Part shown: positions 1 to 6,383 of the stretch, piece after piece | Layout: every line of letters begins with the position of its first letter | Position numbering within the stretch: the stretch's first letter is position 1 | NCBI GenBank assembly: GCA_903884915.1 | Contig: CAISGS010000136.1 | Coordinates: forward strand, 1-8,836 | Length of the DNA stretch: 8,836 nt | Direction: 5' to 3' | Source of the DNA: an uncultured Caulobacteraceae bacterium | GTDB taxonomy: Bacteria > Pseudomonadota > Alphaproteobacteria > Caulobacterales > Caulobacteraceae | Program-made: the position numbers and the translations under genes | The notes under the pieces: generated by a model | Told to the model about the DNA's origin: nothing | The model's input: the letters and a program-made list of their open reading frames with translations, nothing else | Database searches by the model: none

Positions 1-852
1 GCCGGGCAGGGCGTCATGCACCTCACGGTCCTCCCAATGCGTGCCGCCGACCGAGCAGGAATAGGCCAGGGTCTCGGCAAAATGATTATGGATCGCGGCG
101 CGCACCGATCCGCCGCCGGCCATGTCAACAAACACGGCTGTGTCCTTGGCTAGGCTGGTGATGGCGTCATAGGTCACCACCTTGTCATAATAGCCGCTGG
201 CCTCGACAAAGGCCTTATTGGCGGCAGACGTGAGGCCAACAATCTCAATGCCTTTGCGCGCGGCATGTTTGAGCGCAAAGGCAAGGCCAAGCGAGGTCTT
301 GCTCGACGCGCTGGATATAACGACCTGCTCGGCTCCGAAAAAGCGATTGTCGGCCAAGAAGTCGTCGATCACGAACGAGGTCATGAACAGGGGCCAGAGG
401 ATCGACTGGGCGGGCTCGGCAGAGGCCTGATGGGTCCCGCCGTTCGAAACGCGCATATAGTTGTTATAGACCGCCGCCAGACCCGCGCGGCGCTCTGCCC
501 TGTCGATGAAGCTGCTCTTGCTGACCCGGTCGGCTTCGATGACGAGGTGGCTGGACATGGGCAGATAGCCATAGACCCGTTCGCCAACGCTTAGATCGGG
601 ATGGCGGCTCTCAACAATGTCGCCATAGCCCCAGACTGGAATGCGGCCCAACCCTTCCGGCGCGGGAAAGAACTTCCAATAGCCCATGGCCTCACCAAAG
701 GCCGCATAGGTGATGTTGTTGGCCGTTAGGGCGAAATGATCGACTTTTATCAGGACCTCGCCGTCCTTGAGCGCGGGCAGGGGCGTGGTCTGCCACTGGC
801 CTTGGCGCAGATCACTGCGCGACACCATGAAGTCGAGGCTGGAATGGGTCAT
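1..852 (-). CDS. DUF2855 family protein, MDR-like (3' end cut by window edge)
   Basis: The minus strand is open for 284 codons from the ATG at 852 to the window edge with no stop, so the C-terminus is missing. The N-terminal part (about residues 29-98) has the look of the GroES-like half of medium-chain reductases: a DGEVLIKVDHFALTANN stretch, then a WGYGDIVES segment and VGERVYGYLP. Around residues 174-205 a VVISSASSKTSLGLAFAL segment followed by IVGLTSAANKAFVE resembles a Rossmann beta-alpha-beta unit, although the classical glycine-rich loop is replaced by serines. This combination is what I know as DUF2855 (usual length about 350-370 residues); no substrate is established. A purine-rich AGGTAGAG lies just upstream of the ATG. 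It is the downstream partner of the enoyl-CoA hydratase-like gene (79-base gap, same strand), so joint transcription is plausible. The family call is from recollection; the open frame is directly visible. Confidence 0.85.
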   Translation of the reverse strand, partial: MTHSSLDFMVSRSDLRQGQWQTTPLPALKDGEVLIKVDHFALTANNITYAAFGEAMGYWKFFPAPEGLGRIPVWGYGDIVESRHPDLSVGERVYGYLPMSSHLVIEADRVSKSSFIDRAERRAGLAAVYNNYMRVSNGGTHQASAEPAQSILWPLFMTSFVIDDFLADNRFFGAEQVVISSASSKTSLGLAFALKHAARKGIEIVGLTSAANKAFVEASGYYDKVVTYDAITSLAKDTAVFVDMAGGGSVRAAIHNHFAETLAYSCSVGGTHWEDREVHDALPG

Positions 853-931
853 CTGGGCTCTACCTAGTCTGAAGGGTCATTCAATTGGCACGGACAGTGA
901 CATAACCTTATGGCGCTGGCAAGGGACGGAC

Positions 932-1726
932 TTAGCGATAGGGGAAGACCGGCGTTCGCTTGGTCATGAAGGCGGCGCGGCCCTCGGCGAAATCGGGCCC
1001 TTCAACGGCGTCGAGCTGCCAGGCGGTGGTCTCAGCCGTGTCGGTGACGGTGCCAGACAGGATCATGCCGACCACCTGCTTGACCTTGCGCACCGTCCAT
1101 TGTGAGGCGCAGGCGATCTGCTCGACCTTGCTGACCACGGCCGCTTCCAGCGTGTGGGGGGCATGGAGATCATTGACCAAACCGATACGCAGCGCGCTCT
1201 CGGCCCCGACAATCTCGCCCGTATAGAGGATGTTCTTGGCCTCTGACGGGCCAACCGCATCGACCAAACGCTTGGTGTCCGCAAGACTATAGACGATGCC
1301 GAGCCGCGCCGGGGTAATGCCAAACCGGGCGTTGGTCGCGGCAATGCGAAGGTCGCAGGCCAATGCCAGAGCCATGCCGCCGCCGACGCAGACGCCGCTG
1401 ATCATGGCGATGGTTGGCTTGGACAGGGTGGCGAGCGCCTCAACTCCAGCAGCGACATTGGCCCGATAGGCGGTCGCGGCCTCGCGCGTGCCATAGACGA
1501 TCTCGAACTCGCTAATATCGGCCCCGGCGGCGAAATGGTCGCCTGCGCCGCGCACGACCAGAACCTTGACCTCTTGGGCTGCCTCAATCACCGCGCAGAC
1601 CTGCGGCAAGGCCATCCACATGGCCTTGGTCATGGCATTGCGCTTAGCCGGTTGGTTCAGGGTCAGGACGGCATAGTCCCCAACCAGATCGAGTTCTAGG
1701 GCGTTATCAGCAAAGGATGAGGTCAT
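932..1726 (-). CDS. Enoyl-CoA hydratase/isomerase (crotonase) superfamily protein
   Basis: A 264-residue protein of normal crotonase length. The N-terminus has the typical LTLNQPAKRNAM strand. Residues 67-71 (AGADI) and 115-117 (GGG) form the two halves of the CoA-thioester oxyanion hole, and the C-terminal PDFAEGRAAFMTKRTPVF helix is characteristic. Aligned by eye with the rat mitochondrial hydratase, the two catalytic glutamates (Glu144, Glu164) correspond to Ala119 and Pro139. It is therefore unlikely to be a classical hydratase; an isomerase, a decarboxylase-like member or a related acyl-CoA enzyme is possible. The frame extends to a TTG at 1789 and an ATG at 1783. I chose the ATG at 1726 because the protein then begins about 15 residues before the first conserved strand, as is usual. 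No strong ribosome binding site precedes any of the three starts, so the start is uncertain. It probably heads a two-gene unit with the DUF2855 gene. Confidence 0.93.
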   Translation of the reverse strand: MTSSFADNALELDLVGDYAVLTLNQPAKRNAMTKAMWMALPQVCAVIEAAQEVKVLVVRGAGDHFAAGADISEFEIVYGTREAATAYRANVAAGVEALATLSKPTIAMISGVCVGGGMALALACDLRIAATNARFGITPARLGIVYSLADTKRLVDAVGPSEAKNILYTGEIVGAESALRIGLVNDLHAPHTLEAAVVSKVEQIACASQWTVRKVKQVVGMILSGTVTDTAETTAWQLDAVEGPDFAEGRAAFMTKRTPVFPYR

Positions 1727-1775
1727 GGCGGGGGTCTCAGAACGGCGAGGGATCGGACCGATGTAACGGCCAAGC

Positions 1776-1811
1776 CCTTGCATTACCAATATTTCATGCA
1801 GAACCTTGCAT
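1776..1811. repeat. Direct repeat CCTTGCAT x2 with an inverted ATGCA between
   Basis: CCTTGCAT occurs at 1776-1783 and again at 1804-1811, 28 bases apart start to start. An ATGCA at 1796-1800 is the reverse complement of the TGCAT in the second copy, 6 bases away from it. The arrangement lies in the divergent control region, so it may be an operator for a regulator acting on one or both sides. Chance occurrence of an octamer pair in a short region is possible but not very likely. Confidence 0.4.
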
Positions 1812-1882
1812 CCGAATAGCCCCGCTCATGTCTCTATCCATCAGAAGGCCACGATCGGTGGCGTGCTGATCCTGATTTTTTT

Positions 1883-1887
1883 GGAGG
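1883..1887 (+). promoter_or_regulatory. Strong ribosome binding site GGAGG deciding the DUF6249 start
   Basis: GGAGG lies 5 bases before the ATG at 1893, flanked by T runs. It decides the start in favour of this ATG over the in-frame TTG at 1806, which would add 29 residues with no such signal. Confidence 0.8.
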
Positions 1888-1892
1888 TTTTT

Positions 1893-2285
1893 ATGGCTGA
1901 CGTTTTGGTTCCCTTGTCTTTTTTTGCTTTTCTAACCGCCATCATTCTCGTGCCCGGTTATCTGAAATCGAAGGATCGCACGCGGTTGCACGAGACCTTG
2001 CGCATTGCCTACGAAAAGGGCCAGCCGGTTCCGCCCGAGTTGATCCAAGCCCTTCAAAGCGGCAACGAGGTCAGTAAGGATGTTAATCGTTCGGAGAAGG
2101 ACCTGCGCGCCGCTGTAATATTGATCGGCCTCGGCCTAGGTCTGGTAGCGATGAGTTTCGCCTTGGGTCAGACCGAGGGTGCCGACGCGCAATTCAGCAC
2201 CTTGGCCGGAGCCACAATCCCCGGCTTCATCGGCTTGGGCTTCCTGGTCCTTTGGTACGTCAATCGCGACAAGCCCAAGGTCTAG
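1893..2285 (+). CDS. DUF6249-like small membrane protein
   Basis: A 130-residue protein with three predicted membrane helices: about 4-24 (LVPLSFFAFLTAIILVPGYL), 71-91 and 105-123. Between helices 1 and 2 lies a soluble segment of about 45 residues containing KSKDRTRLHETLRIAYEKGQPVPPELIQAL, a charged helix followed by a proline-rich turn. This arrangement is what I recognise as the DUF6249 family, whose function is unknown. The C-terminus is short and basic (NRDKPKV). It is the first gene of the rightward run and is followed after 25 bases by an ECF sigma factor gene, which suggests a role in that signalling module, for example as a membrane sensor or as an accessory to the two-helix protein two genes on. 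The beginning of the gene is unusually T-rich for this genome. Function unknown; the reading frame and membrane nature are well supported. Confidence 0.85.
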   Translation: MADVLVPLSFFAFLTAIILVPGYLKSKDRTRLHETLRIAYEKGQPVPPELIQALQSGNEVSKDVNRSEKDLRAAVILIGLGLGLVAMSFALGQTEGADAQFSTLAGATIPGFIGLGFLVLWYVNRDKPKV

Positions 2286-2310
2286 GCGAGGCGGCTAGGT
2301 CCAGATCATT

Positions 2311-2940
2311 ATGACCATCATCGGCGCACGCTCGCCGCATCAGATCCTTGAAGGCCAACACGACACCGCGTTGGCGGCTCTGGCCGCTGCCGGTGGGCGT
2401 GAGGCCTTTGGCGAGCTGGTCCGTCGCCACGGATCAGCGGTGCGGGGGCTGCTACGTCGCATGGGGGCTGCGCCGGACCTTGCCGATGACGTGGCGCAAG
2501 ATGCTTTCCTCTTGGCCTTCGAACAGATCGCCGATTTTCGCGGGGAGGGGGCCTTTGCCGGTTGGCTGAAAAGGATCGCTATTCGCCTCTATATCCGCCG
2601 CTGGAAGCGCGATCGCCGCCTCGACCTGATGGCGCAAACGCCAGAGCCCGAAGTGACGGACCAAGGCCATGGCGACGCGGCGGCGGCGGGTCGGATGGAT
2701 CTGGATGCCGCGCTCAAGCACCTCAGCCCCGCCGAGCGGACCTGCGTGACCCTCTGCTATGGCGGTGGTCTTTCCCATGCCGAGGCGGCAGAGGCCTTGA
2801 ATATCCCCCTCGGAACGCTCAAATCCCATATCAAGCGCGGGCTGGAGCGGCTTAAGGATCGGATGGCCCCTCAAGGTGGCCTTTCGATCTCGTCATCGCC
2901 CGTTCAGGCCCAATCTCTAGGACGTCAAACCCATGTCTGA
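2311..2940 (+). CDS. RNA polymerase sigma factor, ECF (sigma-70 family)
   Basis: A 209-residue two-domain sigma factor. Region 2 spans about residues 31-103, with the DLADDVAQDAFLLAF helix (about 56-70) that binds the core enzyme and the aromatic-basic GWLKRIAIRLYIRRWKRDRR segment (84-103) that melts and reads the -10 element. A charged linker (104-130) leads to region 4 at about 131-185, with LSPAERTCVTLCYGGGLSHAEAAEALNIP and the recognition helix GTLKSHIKRGLERLK, which contacts the -35 element. A tail of about 24 residues is rich in serine and glutamine. ECF factors usually redirect transcription after release from a membrane anti-sigma factor. The next gene overlaps by 8 bases and encodes a small membrane protein in exactly that position. 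The ribosome binding site before the ATG at 2311 is weak, so expression may depend on the upstream gene. The ECF subgroup cannot be decided by eye. Confidence 0.95.
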   Translation: MTIIGARSPHQILEGQHDTALAALAAAGGREAFGELVRRHGSAVRGLLRRMGAAPDLADDVAQDAFLLAFEQIADFRGEGAFAGWLKRIAIRLYIRRWKRDRRLDLMAQTPEPEVTDQGHGDAAAAGRMDLDAALKHLSPAERTCVTLCYGGGLSHAEAAEALNIPLGTLKSHIKRGLERLKDRMAPQGGLSISSSPVQAQSLGRQTHV

Positions 2941-3328
2941 GAAAAGTGACGAGTTCCGCGATTTCGAAGCCCAACTGGTTCAGATGTTTGACGCGCCTCC
3001 AGCCTTTGTCGATGCGGACCTCTTTGCATCGACGGTGACGCAGCGCCTAGATCGCGGCTGGCAGGTGCGCAGCCTCGTCATTGGCACCACTGGCCTTATC
3101 GGCGGCGTTATCGCGGTCAGCCAGATCATGGCCACCAACCTGATGGGGCAGGTCGAGAGCCTGTCCCTTGGGGCACAACAGCATCTGGTGAGCCGTCTGA
3201 TCCAATCGGTTGAGACACATCTGGTCTTGCCCTCCTTGCCATTTGGTGGTGAAGGCCTGTGGATGTCCGCTGGATTGGCGGGCCTTGCCCTGGTCTTTGC
3301 TCTGACCCGGGCCATTGAGGAGTATTGA
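2933..3328 (+). CDS. Two-helix membrane protein, putative sigma-factor regulator
   Basis: A 131-residue protein starting inside the sigma gene: its ATG at 2933 lies 8 bases before the end of the sigma stop, a sign of translational coupling. Residues 1-45 are cytoplasmic-looking and acidic (SEKSDEFRDFEAQLVQMFDAP, then FVDADLFASTVTQRLD). Membrane helices are predicted at about 46-67 and 109-127, joined by a loop of about 40 residues, so both ends would be cytoplasmic and the loop periplasmic. The size, the soluble N-terminus before the first helix and the position resemble anti-sigma factors. However, I see no zinc-binding HxxxCxxC motif and do not recognise an established anti-sigma domain. 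The role is inferred from context only. Its 3' end carries the probable ribosome binding site of panB, linking the two translationally. Confidence 0.85.
   Translation: MSEKSDEFRDFEAQLVQMFDAPPAFVDADLFASTVTQRLDRGWQVRSLVIGTTGLIGGVIAVSQIMATNLMGQVESLSLGAQQHLVSRLIQSVETHLVLPSLPFGGEGLWMSAGLAGLALVFALTRAIEEY
3317..3322 (+). promoter_or_regulatory. Ribosome binding site GAGGAG for panB, inside the upstream gene
   Basis: GAGGAG lies within the last codons of the two-helix protein gene. It ends 9 bases before a CTG at 3332, which is the second codon after that gene's TGA and is in the panB frame. No ATG, GTG or TTG exists in frame between the TGA at 3326-3328 and codon 3416, so this signal supports CTG as the start. 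Confidence 0.65.
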
Positions 3329-3331
3329 GCC

Positions 3332-4156
3332 CTGTCTTCTCATCAAGAGGCGGCTGTTCGCCGCATCTCAGCCCCGGAAATTACCGCGCGCAAGGGCGGA
3401 GAGCCCATCGTTTGCTTGACGGCCTACACTGCGCCGATAGCCGCTCTGCTGGACGAGCATTGCGATCTTCTGCTGGTCGGGGACTCGGTGGGTATGGTGG
3501 TCCATGGCCTGCCCAATACGGTCGGGGTAACCCTAGAGATGATGATCCTGCACGGTCAGGCGGTCATGCGCACGGCCAAGCGCGCGCTGGTGGTCATCGA
3601 CATGCCCTTCGGCAGCTATGAGGGCTCGGCCGAGAAGGCCTATGACAATGCCGCCCGCATCATGAAGGAAACCGGCGCTCAGGCCATCAAGGTCGAGAGC
3701 GGCGAAACCGTGCCCGACACCATCGCCTATATGGTCCGCCGGGGCATTCCGGTGATGGGCCATGTGGGCCTAAGGCCACAAGCGGTTCTGGTCGATGGCG
3801 GCTTTCGCGCCAAGGGCCGCACCGAGGATGAGGCCGCGCGCGTGATCGCCGAGGCCAAGGCGACCGCGGATGCGGGGGCCTTTTGTCTGGTCATTGAGGG
3901 GGTGGCTGAGGCATTGGCCCGTCAGATCACCGAGGCTGTCGCCGTGCCAACCATCGGTATTGGCGCCTCGAGTGGCTGTGATGGACAGATTCTGGTCACC
4001 GATGACATGCTGGGCCTGTTCGACTGGACCCCGAAATTTGTTCGTCGCTATGCCGATCTGCGCGGAGAAATCAGCGAAGCGGTGCGCCTTTATGCCGAAG
4101 ATGTCCGTGCGAGGCGTTTTCCCGCCTCATCAGAGACATATTTTTCAAAGACATAG
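3332..4156 (+). CDS. panB: 3-methyl-2-oxobutanoate hydroxymethyltransferase (ketopantoate hydroxymethyltransferase)
   Basis: PanB transfers a hydroxymethyl group from 5,10-methylene-tetrahydrofolate to 2-oxoisovalerate, giving ketopantoate, the first committed step to pantothenate and CoA in the cytoplasm. From the CTG the protein has 274 residues, close to the 264 of E. coli. The metal and substrate residues are present: Asp51 ([10 protein letters not shown]), Asp90 ([13 protein letters not shown]), Lys120 and Glu122 (AIKVESGE), and Glu189 (LVIEGVAE). GHVGLRPQ and [17 protein letters not shown] are also typical. The first conventional start in frame, TTG at 3416, would begin at the Leu of [10 protein letters not shown] and delete the conserved [19 protein letters not shown] segment, so it cannot be right. 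The only sensible start is CTG 3332, giving [17 protein letters not shown], with GAGGAG 9 bases upstream. It follows the membrane-protein gene by three bases in the same frame. panC is not in the window. Confidence 0.95.
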   Translation: MSSHQEAAVRRISAPEITARKGGEPIVCLTAYTAPIAALLDEHCDLLLVGDSVGMVVHGLPNTVGVTLEMMILHGQAVMRTAKRALVVIDMPFGSYEGSAEKAYDNAARIMKETGAQAIKVESGETVPDTIAYMVRRGIPVMGHVGLRPQAVLVDGGFRAKGRTEDEAARVIAEAKATADAGAFCLVIEGVAEALARQITEAVAVPTIGIGASSGCDGQILVTDDMLGLFDWTPKFVRRYADLRGEISEAVRLYAEDVRARRFPASSETYFSKT

Positions 4157-4163
4157 GCCGAAG

Positions 4164-4200
4164 TCGTCTGGCCCTCATTGCGGGCGGACGCCACAGACGA
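4164..4200 (+). other. Intergenic hairpin with an alternative 3' arm
   Basis: In the 90-base gap between panB and the TPR gene, TCGTCTG (4164-4170) can pair with CAGACGA (4194-4200). An inner GCCC/GGGC stem (4171-4174 with 4182-4185) extends it with a bulge on the 3' side. A second CAGACGA at 4223-4229 could pair with the same 5' arm. No T run follows, so it does not look like a standard intrinsic terminator. It could stabilise or process the transcript between panB and the bamB-der genes. No experiment is implied; pairing was found by eye. Confidence 0.4.
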
Positions 4201-4246
4201 TAGGTTCCGGCCTCATTGTCCTCAGACGAGTGCGGAGCCAAAAGCC

Positions 4247-4999
4247 GTGACCGACGTTTTTGAAGAGGTCGAAGAGCAGCTTCGCTCCGACCAGTACATG
4301 GCACTCGCGCGCCGCTACCTGCCTTGGGGGATCGGCATCATCGTGGCCGGTATCCTGATCGCTGCGGCGGTCTGGGGCTATGGCGACTATCAGACCCGCC
4401 AAGCCGGTAAGGCCGCGGAGGCCTATGCCGAGGCGCTGGAATTGGTGATCAAGGGCGATAAGGCCGGTGCCTTTGCCCAGTTCGACACGGTCGTGAAGGT
4501 TGGCTCCAAGGGTTACAAGGCCCTAGCCCTTATGCAGCAAGGCGGTCTTCGCCTTGAAGAGCGCAAGACCGATGAGGCAATCAAGCTGTTCGACGCGGCT
4601 GCCGCGGTTGCACCAACCCCGGTGATTGGCGATGCTGCCAGTCTTAAATCCGCCTTCGCCTTGATGGATACAGCCCCTTATGCCGATGTGGAAAAGAGGT
4701 TGAAGCCCTTGACGGAGACCAAGCGTCCCTACCGCGCCACCGCCCTAGAGGCCCTTGCCATTGCCAAGCTTGCTGCCGGTAAGATCGATGAGGCCAAGAG
4801 TGATTTTGGTGTGATCAACCTTTTGCCCGATGCGCCCGCAGGTATGCGTGAGCGTGCCAATGCGGCGATCAGTCTGATTGATTCGGGGACATCCAAGTCC
4901 TTGAAGGACATCGCCAAGGCTGCAACCGCGCTTCCAGAGCCCATGGCCCCGCCGCCTGGCCTGCTGAACGCAAATCCCCAAGTCGGAGCGGCCCAATGA
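4247..4999 (+). CDS. YfgM-like membrane-anchored tetratricopeptide repeat protein
   Basis: A 250-residue protein with a cytoplasmic N-terminus (TDVFEEVEEQLRSDQYMALARRYLP), a single membrane helix at about 27-45 and a periplasmic C-terminal domain of helical repeats, the TPR_21/YfgM layout. Repeats include AYAEALELVIKGDKAGAFAQFDTVV and LRLEERKTDEAIKLFDAAAAV, and later ATALEALAIAKLAAGKIDEAKSDFGVI; the C-terminus is proline-rich. In E. coli, YfgM associates with the Sec translocon and the chaperone PpiD and helps outer-membrane protein biogenesis. Its position directly before bamB agrees with this. I chose GTG at 4247: the protein then starts at the conserved T-D-V-F-E-E segment and CGGAG lies 9 bases upstream. 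An ATG at 4178 in the same frame would add 23 residues of unlikely composition. Its TGA overlaps the bamB ATG (ATGA), so translation is probably coupled. Confidence 0.9.
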   Translation: MTDVFEEVEEQLRSDQYMALARRYLPWGIGIIVAGILIAAAVWGYGDYQTRQAGKAAEAYAEALELVIKGDKAGAFAQFDTVVKVGSKGYKALALMQQGGLRLEERKTDEAIKLFDAAAAVAPTPVIGDAASLKSAFALMDTAPYADVEKRLKPLTETKRPYRATALEALAIAKLAAGKIDEAKSDFGVINLLPDAPAGMRERANAAISLIDSGTSKSLKDIAKAATALPEPMAPPPGLLNANPQVGAAQ

Positions 5000-6348
5000 C
5001 CTTGAAGCGTAATTTCACGGTCTTTGCCCTGATTGTGGCGACCAGTGCAGGCCTTTCGGGTTGTGCGTCGATAACGAACCTCAATCCTTTCAAGGGTAAG
5101 GCCAGCGGTAATAAGGTGCAGGCCTCTGCGGGTGAGCGCATCTCGATCATTGCTTTCGACGAGCAGCTGAACATTTCTGACGCCCTCAAGGGCGTGGACT
5201 TCTATCTGCCTGACGCCGTTGCGCGGACCGATTGGCCCTTGCCGGGTGGAACGCCCGAGCAATCAGTCGAACATCTTGCCGCCGGTGCCAACCTCGACAT
5301 CGTTTGGAAGCGTGCCATTGGTAAGGGCTCGGACCGCCGGGTTCACCTGACCGCACCCCCGATTTCTGCCGAGGGTGTGATCTTCACCATGGACGCTGAA
5401 GCCGGCGTCTCTGCCCACAGCGTCAATGGCGGGGCAGAGGTCTGGAGCACCAACCTTGCGCTTCGGGATCGCCGTGACCGCGAAGCCTTTGGCGGCGGTT
5501 TGGCCTATGCCGATGGCAAGGTCTTCGTGACCTCGGGCTATCGCTTTATTGCGGGTTTGGATGCCAAGACCGGTGCGCTACTCTGGAAAACGCCGGTTGA
5601 AGCGCCGATCCATGCGGCTCCCACCGTTTCAGGTGGCCGTCTGTTCGTGGTCTCGACCGATAATGAACTTTTGACAGTGGACACAGCGACCGGGGCCTTG
5701 GGCTGGAACTATCAGGCCTTGGTCGAACCTGCGCGCATTCTTGAAGCCACCAGCGCCGCCATTTCCGGCGATACGGTCATTGCAGGCTTTGCCTCAGGTG
5801 AACTGATCGCCCTTCGCACCGGCAATGGTAACGACATTTGGTCTGAGGTCCTGTCACGGGCCAGCCGCACCAACGCCCTGTCTGAAATTCGCGACATTCC
5901 CGGCCGTCCCGTAATCTATCGGGGCGATGTCTTTGCCGTCAGCCACTCGGGCGTCTTTGCGGCCACTGACCTTCGTACCGGCACCGCCCGGTGGTCATTG
6001 CCGATCTCGGGTATCAGCACCCCCTTGCCCATCGGTGACGTGGTCTATGTGGTGTCCAAGCCCGGTGAGGTGATCTGTGTGTCGCGCGAAACCGGTCAGG
6101 TCTACTGGATCGTGGACCTGAACAAGGACCGCAAGAAGAAGCAGCGCGCGGCCTGGTCGGGGCCTGTTCTGGCCTCGAACCGACTGATCATCGTGTCGAG
6201 CACCGGAGAGCTTGTGGCCCTCAATCCAAAGACGGGCGCGCTTGAAAAGACGGTCAAGTTGGGTACGCCAGCCCTGTTGTCGCCCATCGCTGTCAATGAC
6301 ACGCTCTATCTGGTCGGAGACAAGGGCGTACTTCTCGCCATTCGGTGA
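4996..6348 (+). CDS. bamB: Outer membrane protein assembly factor BamB (PQQ-like beta-propeller lipoprotein)
   Basis: BamB is a periplasm-facing lipoprotein of the outer-membrane BAM complex, which folds beta-barrel proteins; it binds BamA. The 450-residue protein begins with a lipoprotein signal: basic MTLKRN, a hydrophobic core and the lipobox LSGC, with the lipidated cysteine at residue 23. Alanine at +2 fits outer-membrane sorting. After a linker of about 100 residues (including ERISIIAFDEQL), which I associate with alphaproteobacterial BamB, come repeated PQQ-type blades such as AGLDAKTGALLWKTPV (about 186-201), LTVDTATGALGWNY and ALNPKTGALEKTV near the C-terminus. It is longer than the E. 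coli protein (392 residues), mainly because of the N-terminal region. A basic insertion, NKDRKKKQRAAW, sits in a late blade. It overlaps the TPR gene by 4 bases and is followed by der after 63 bases, the common yfgM-bamB-der order. Confidence 0.93.
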   Translation: MTLKRNFTVFALIVATSAGLSGCASITNLNPFKGKASGNKVQASAGERISIIAFDEQLNISDALKGVDFYLPDAVARTDWPLPGGTPEQSVEHLAAGANLDIVWKRAIGKGSDRRVHLTAPPISAEGVIFTMDAEAGVSAHSVNGGAEVWSTNLALRDRRDREAFGGGLAYADGKVFVTSGYRFIAGLDAKTGALLWKTPVEAPIHAAPTVSGGRLFVVSTDNELLTVDTATGALGWNYQALVEPARILEATSAAISGDTVIAGFASGELIALRTGNGNDIWSEVLSRASRTNALSEIRDIPGRPVIYRGDVFAVSHSGVFAATDLRTGTARWSLPISGISTPLPIGDVVYVVSKPGEVICVSRETGQVYWIVDLNKDRKKKQRAAWSGPVLASNRLIIVSSTGELVALNPKTGALEKTVKLGTPALLSPIAVNDTLYLVGDKGVLLAIR

Positions 6349-6363
6349 TAGACTGTCCGATTA

Positions 6364-6383
6364 GGGCGGTGATTTGGCCGCCC
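6364..6383 (+). other. GC-rich hairpin between bamB and der
   Basis: GGGCGG (6364-6369) and CCGCCC (6378-6383) form a perfect six-pair all-GC stem with an 8-base loop. No T run follows directly, so it is a weak candidate for termination and more likely an intercistronic structure that tunes mRNA stability or der expression. The der ribosome binding site AGGAG (6396-6400) lies 12 bases further on, outside the stem. Confidence 0.45.

Larger units (their letters stand above)
1727..1892. promoter_or_regulatory. Divergent intergenic region between the crotonase gene and the DUF6249/sigma module
   Basis: This 166-base stretch must hold the promoters for the leftward crotonase-DUF2855 pair and for the rightward seven-gene run. 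The region from 1776 to 1811 is AT-richer than its surroundings and contains repeated and inverted elements (listed separately). I could not identify a convincing -35/-10 pair in either direction, so promoter positions are not called. If the crotonase really starts at 1783 or 1789, the region shrinks to about 100 bases. Confidence 0.5.

Noticed and set aside
265..594. Plus-strand frame of 109 codons over the DUF2855 gene
   Set aside because: It is antisense to a continuous 284-codon minus-strand frame with reductase-like sequence and has no recognisable domain.
1727..1789. 21-residue N-terminal extension of the crotonase from TTG 1789 or a shorter one from ATG 1783
   Set aside because: The protein beginning at 1726 already has the normal family N-terminus; the extension matches nothing I know, though it cannot be excluded.
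1806..1892. 29-residue N-terminal extension of the DUF6249 protein from a TTG
   Set aside because: The ATG at 1893 has a strong GGAGG at the right distance and begins the first membrane helix; the extension has no such signal.
3416..3418. TTG start for panB
   Set aside because: It encodes a conserved internal leucine and would remove the first beta strand.
4178..4246. ATG start at 4178 for the TPR protein
   Set aside because: It would add 23 residues unlike the family and would run through the hairpin region; GTG 4247 has a good ribosome binding site and a typical N-terminus.
4729..5262. 177-codon minus-strand frame over the TPR-bamB junction
   Set aside because: No recognisable domain and complete overlap with two well-supported genes.
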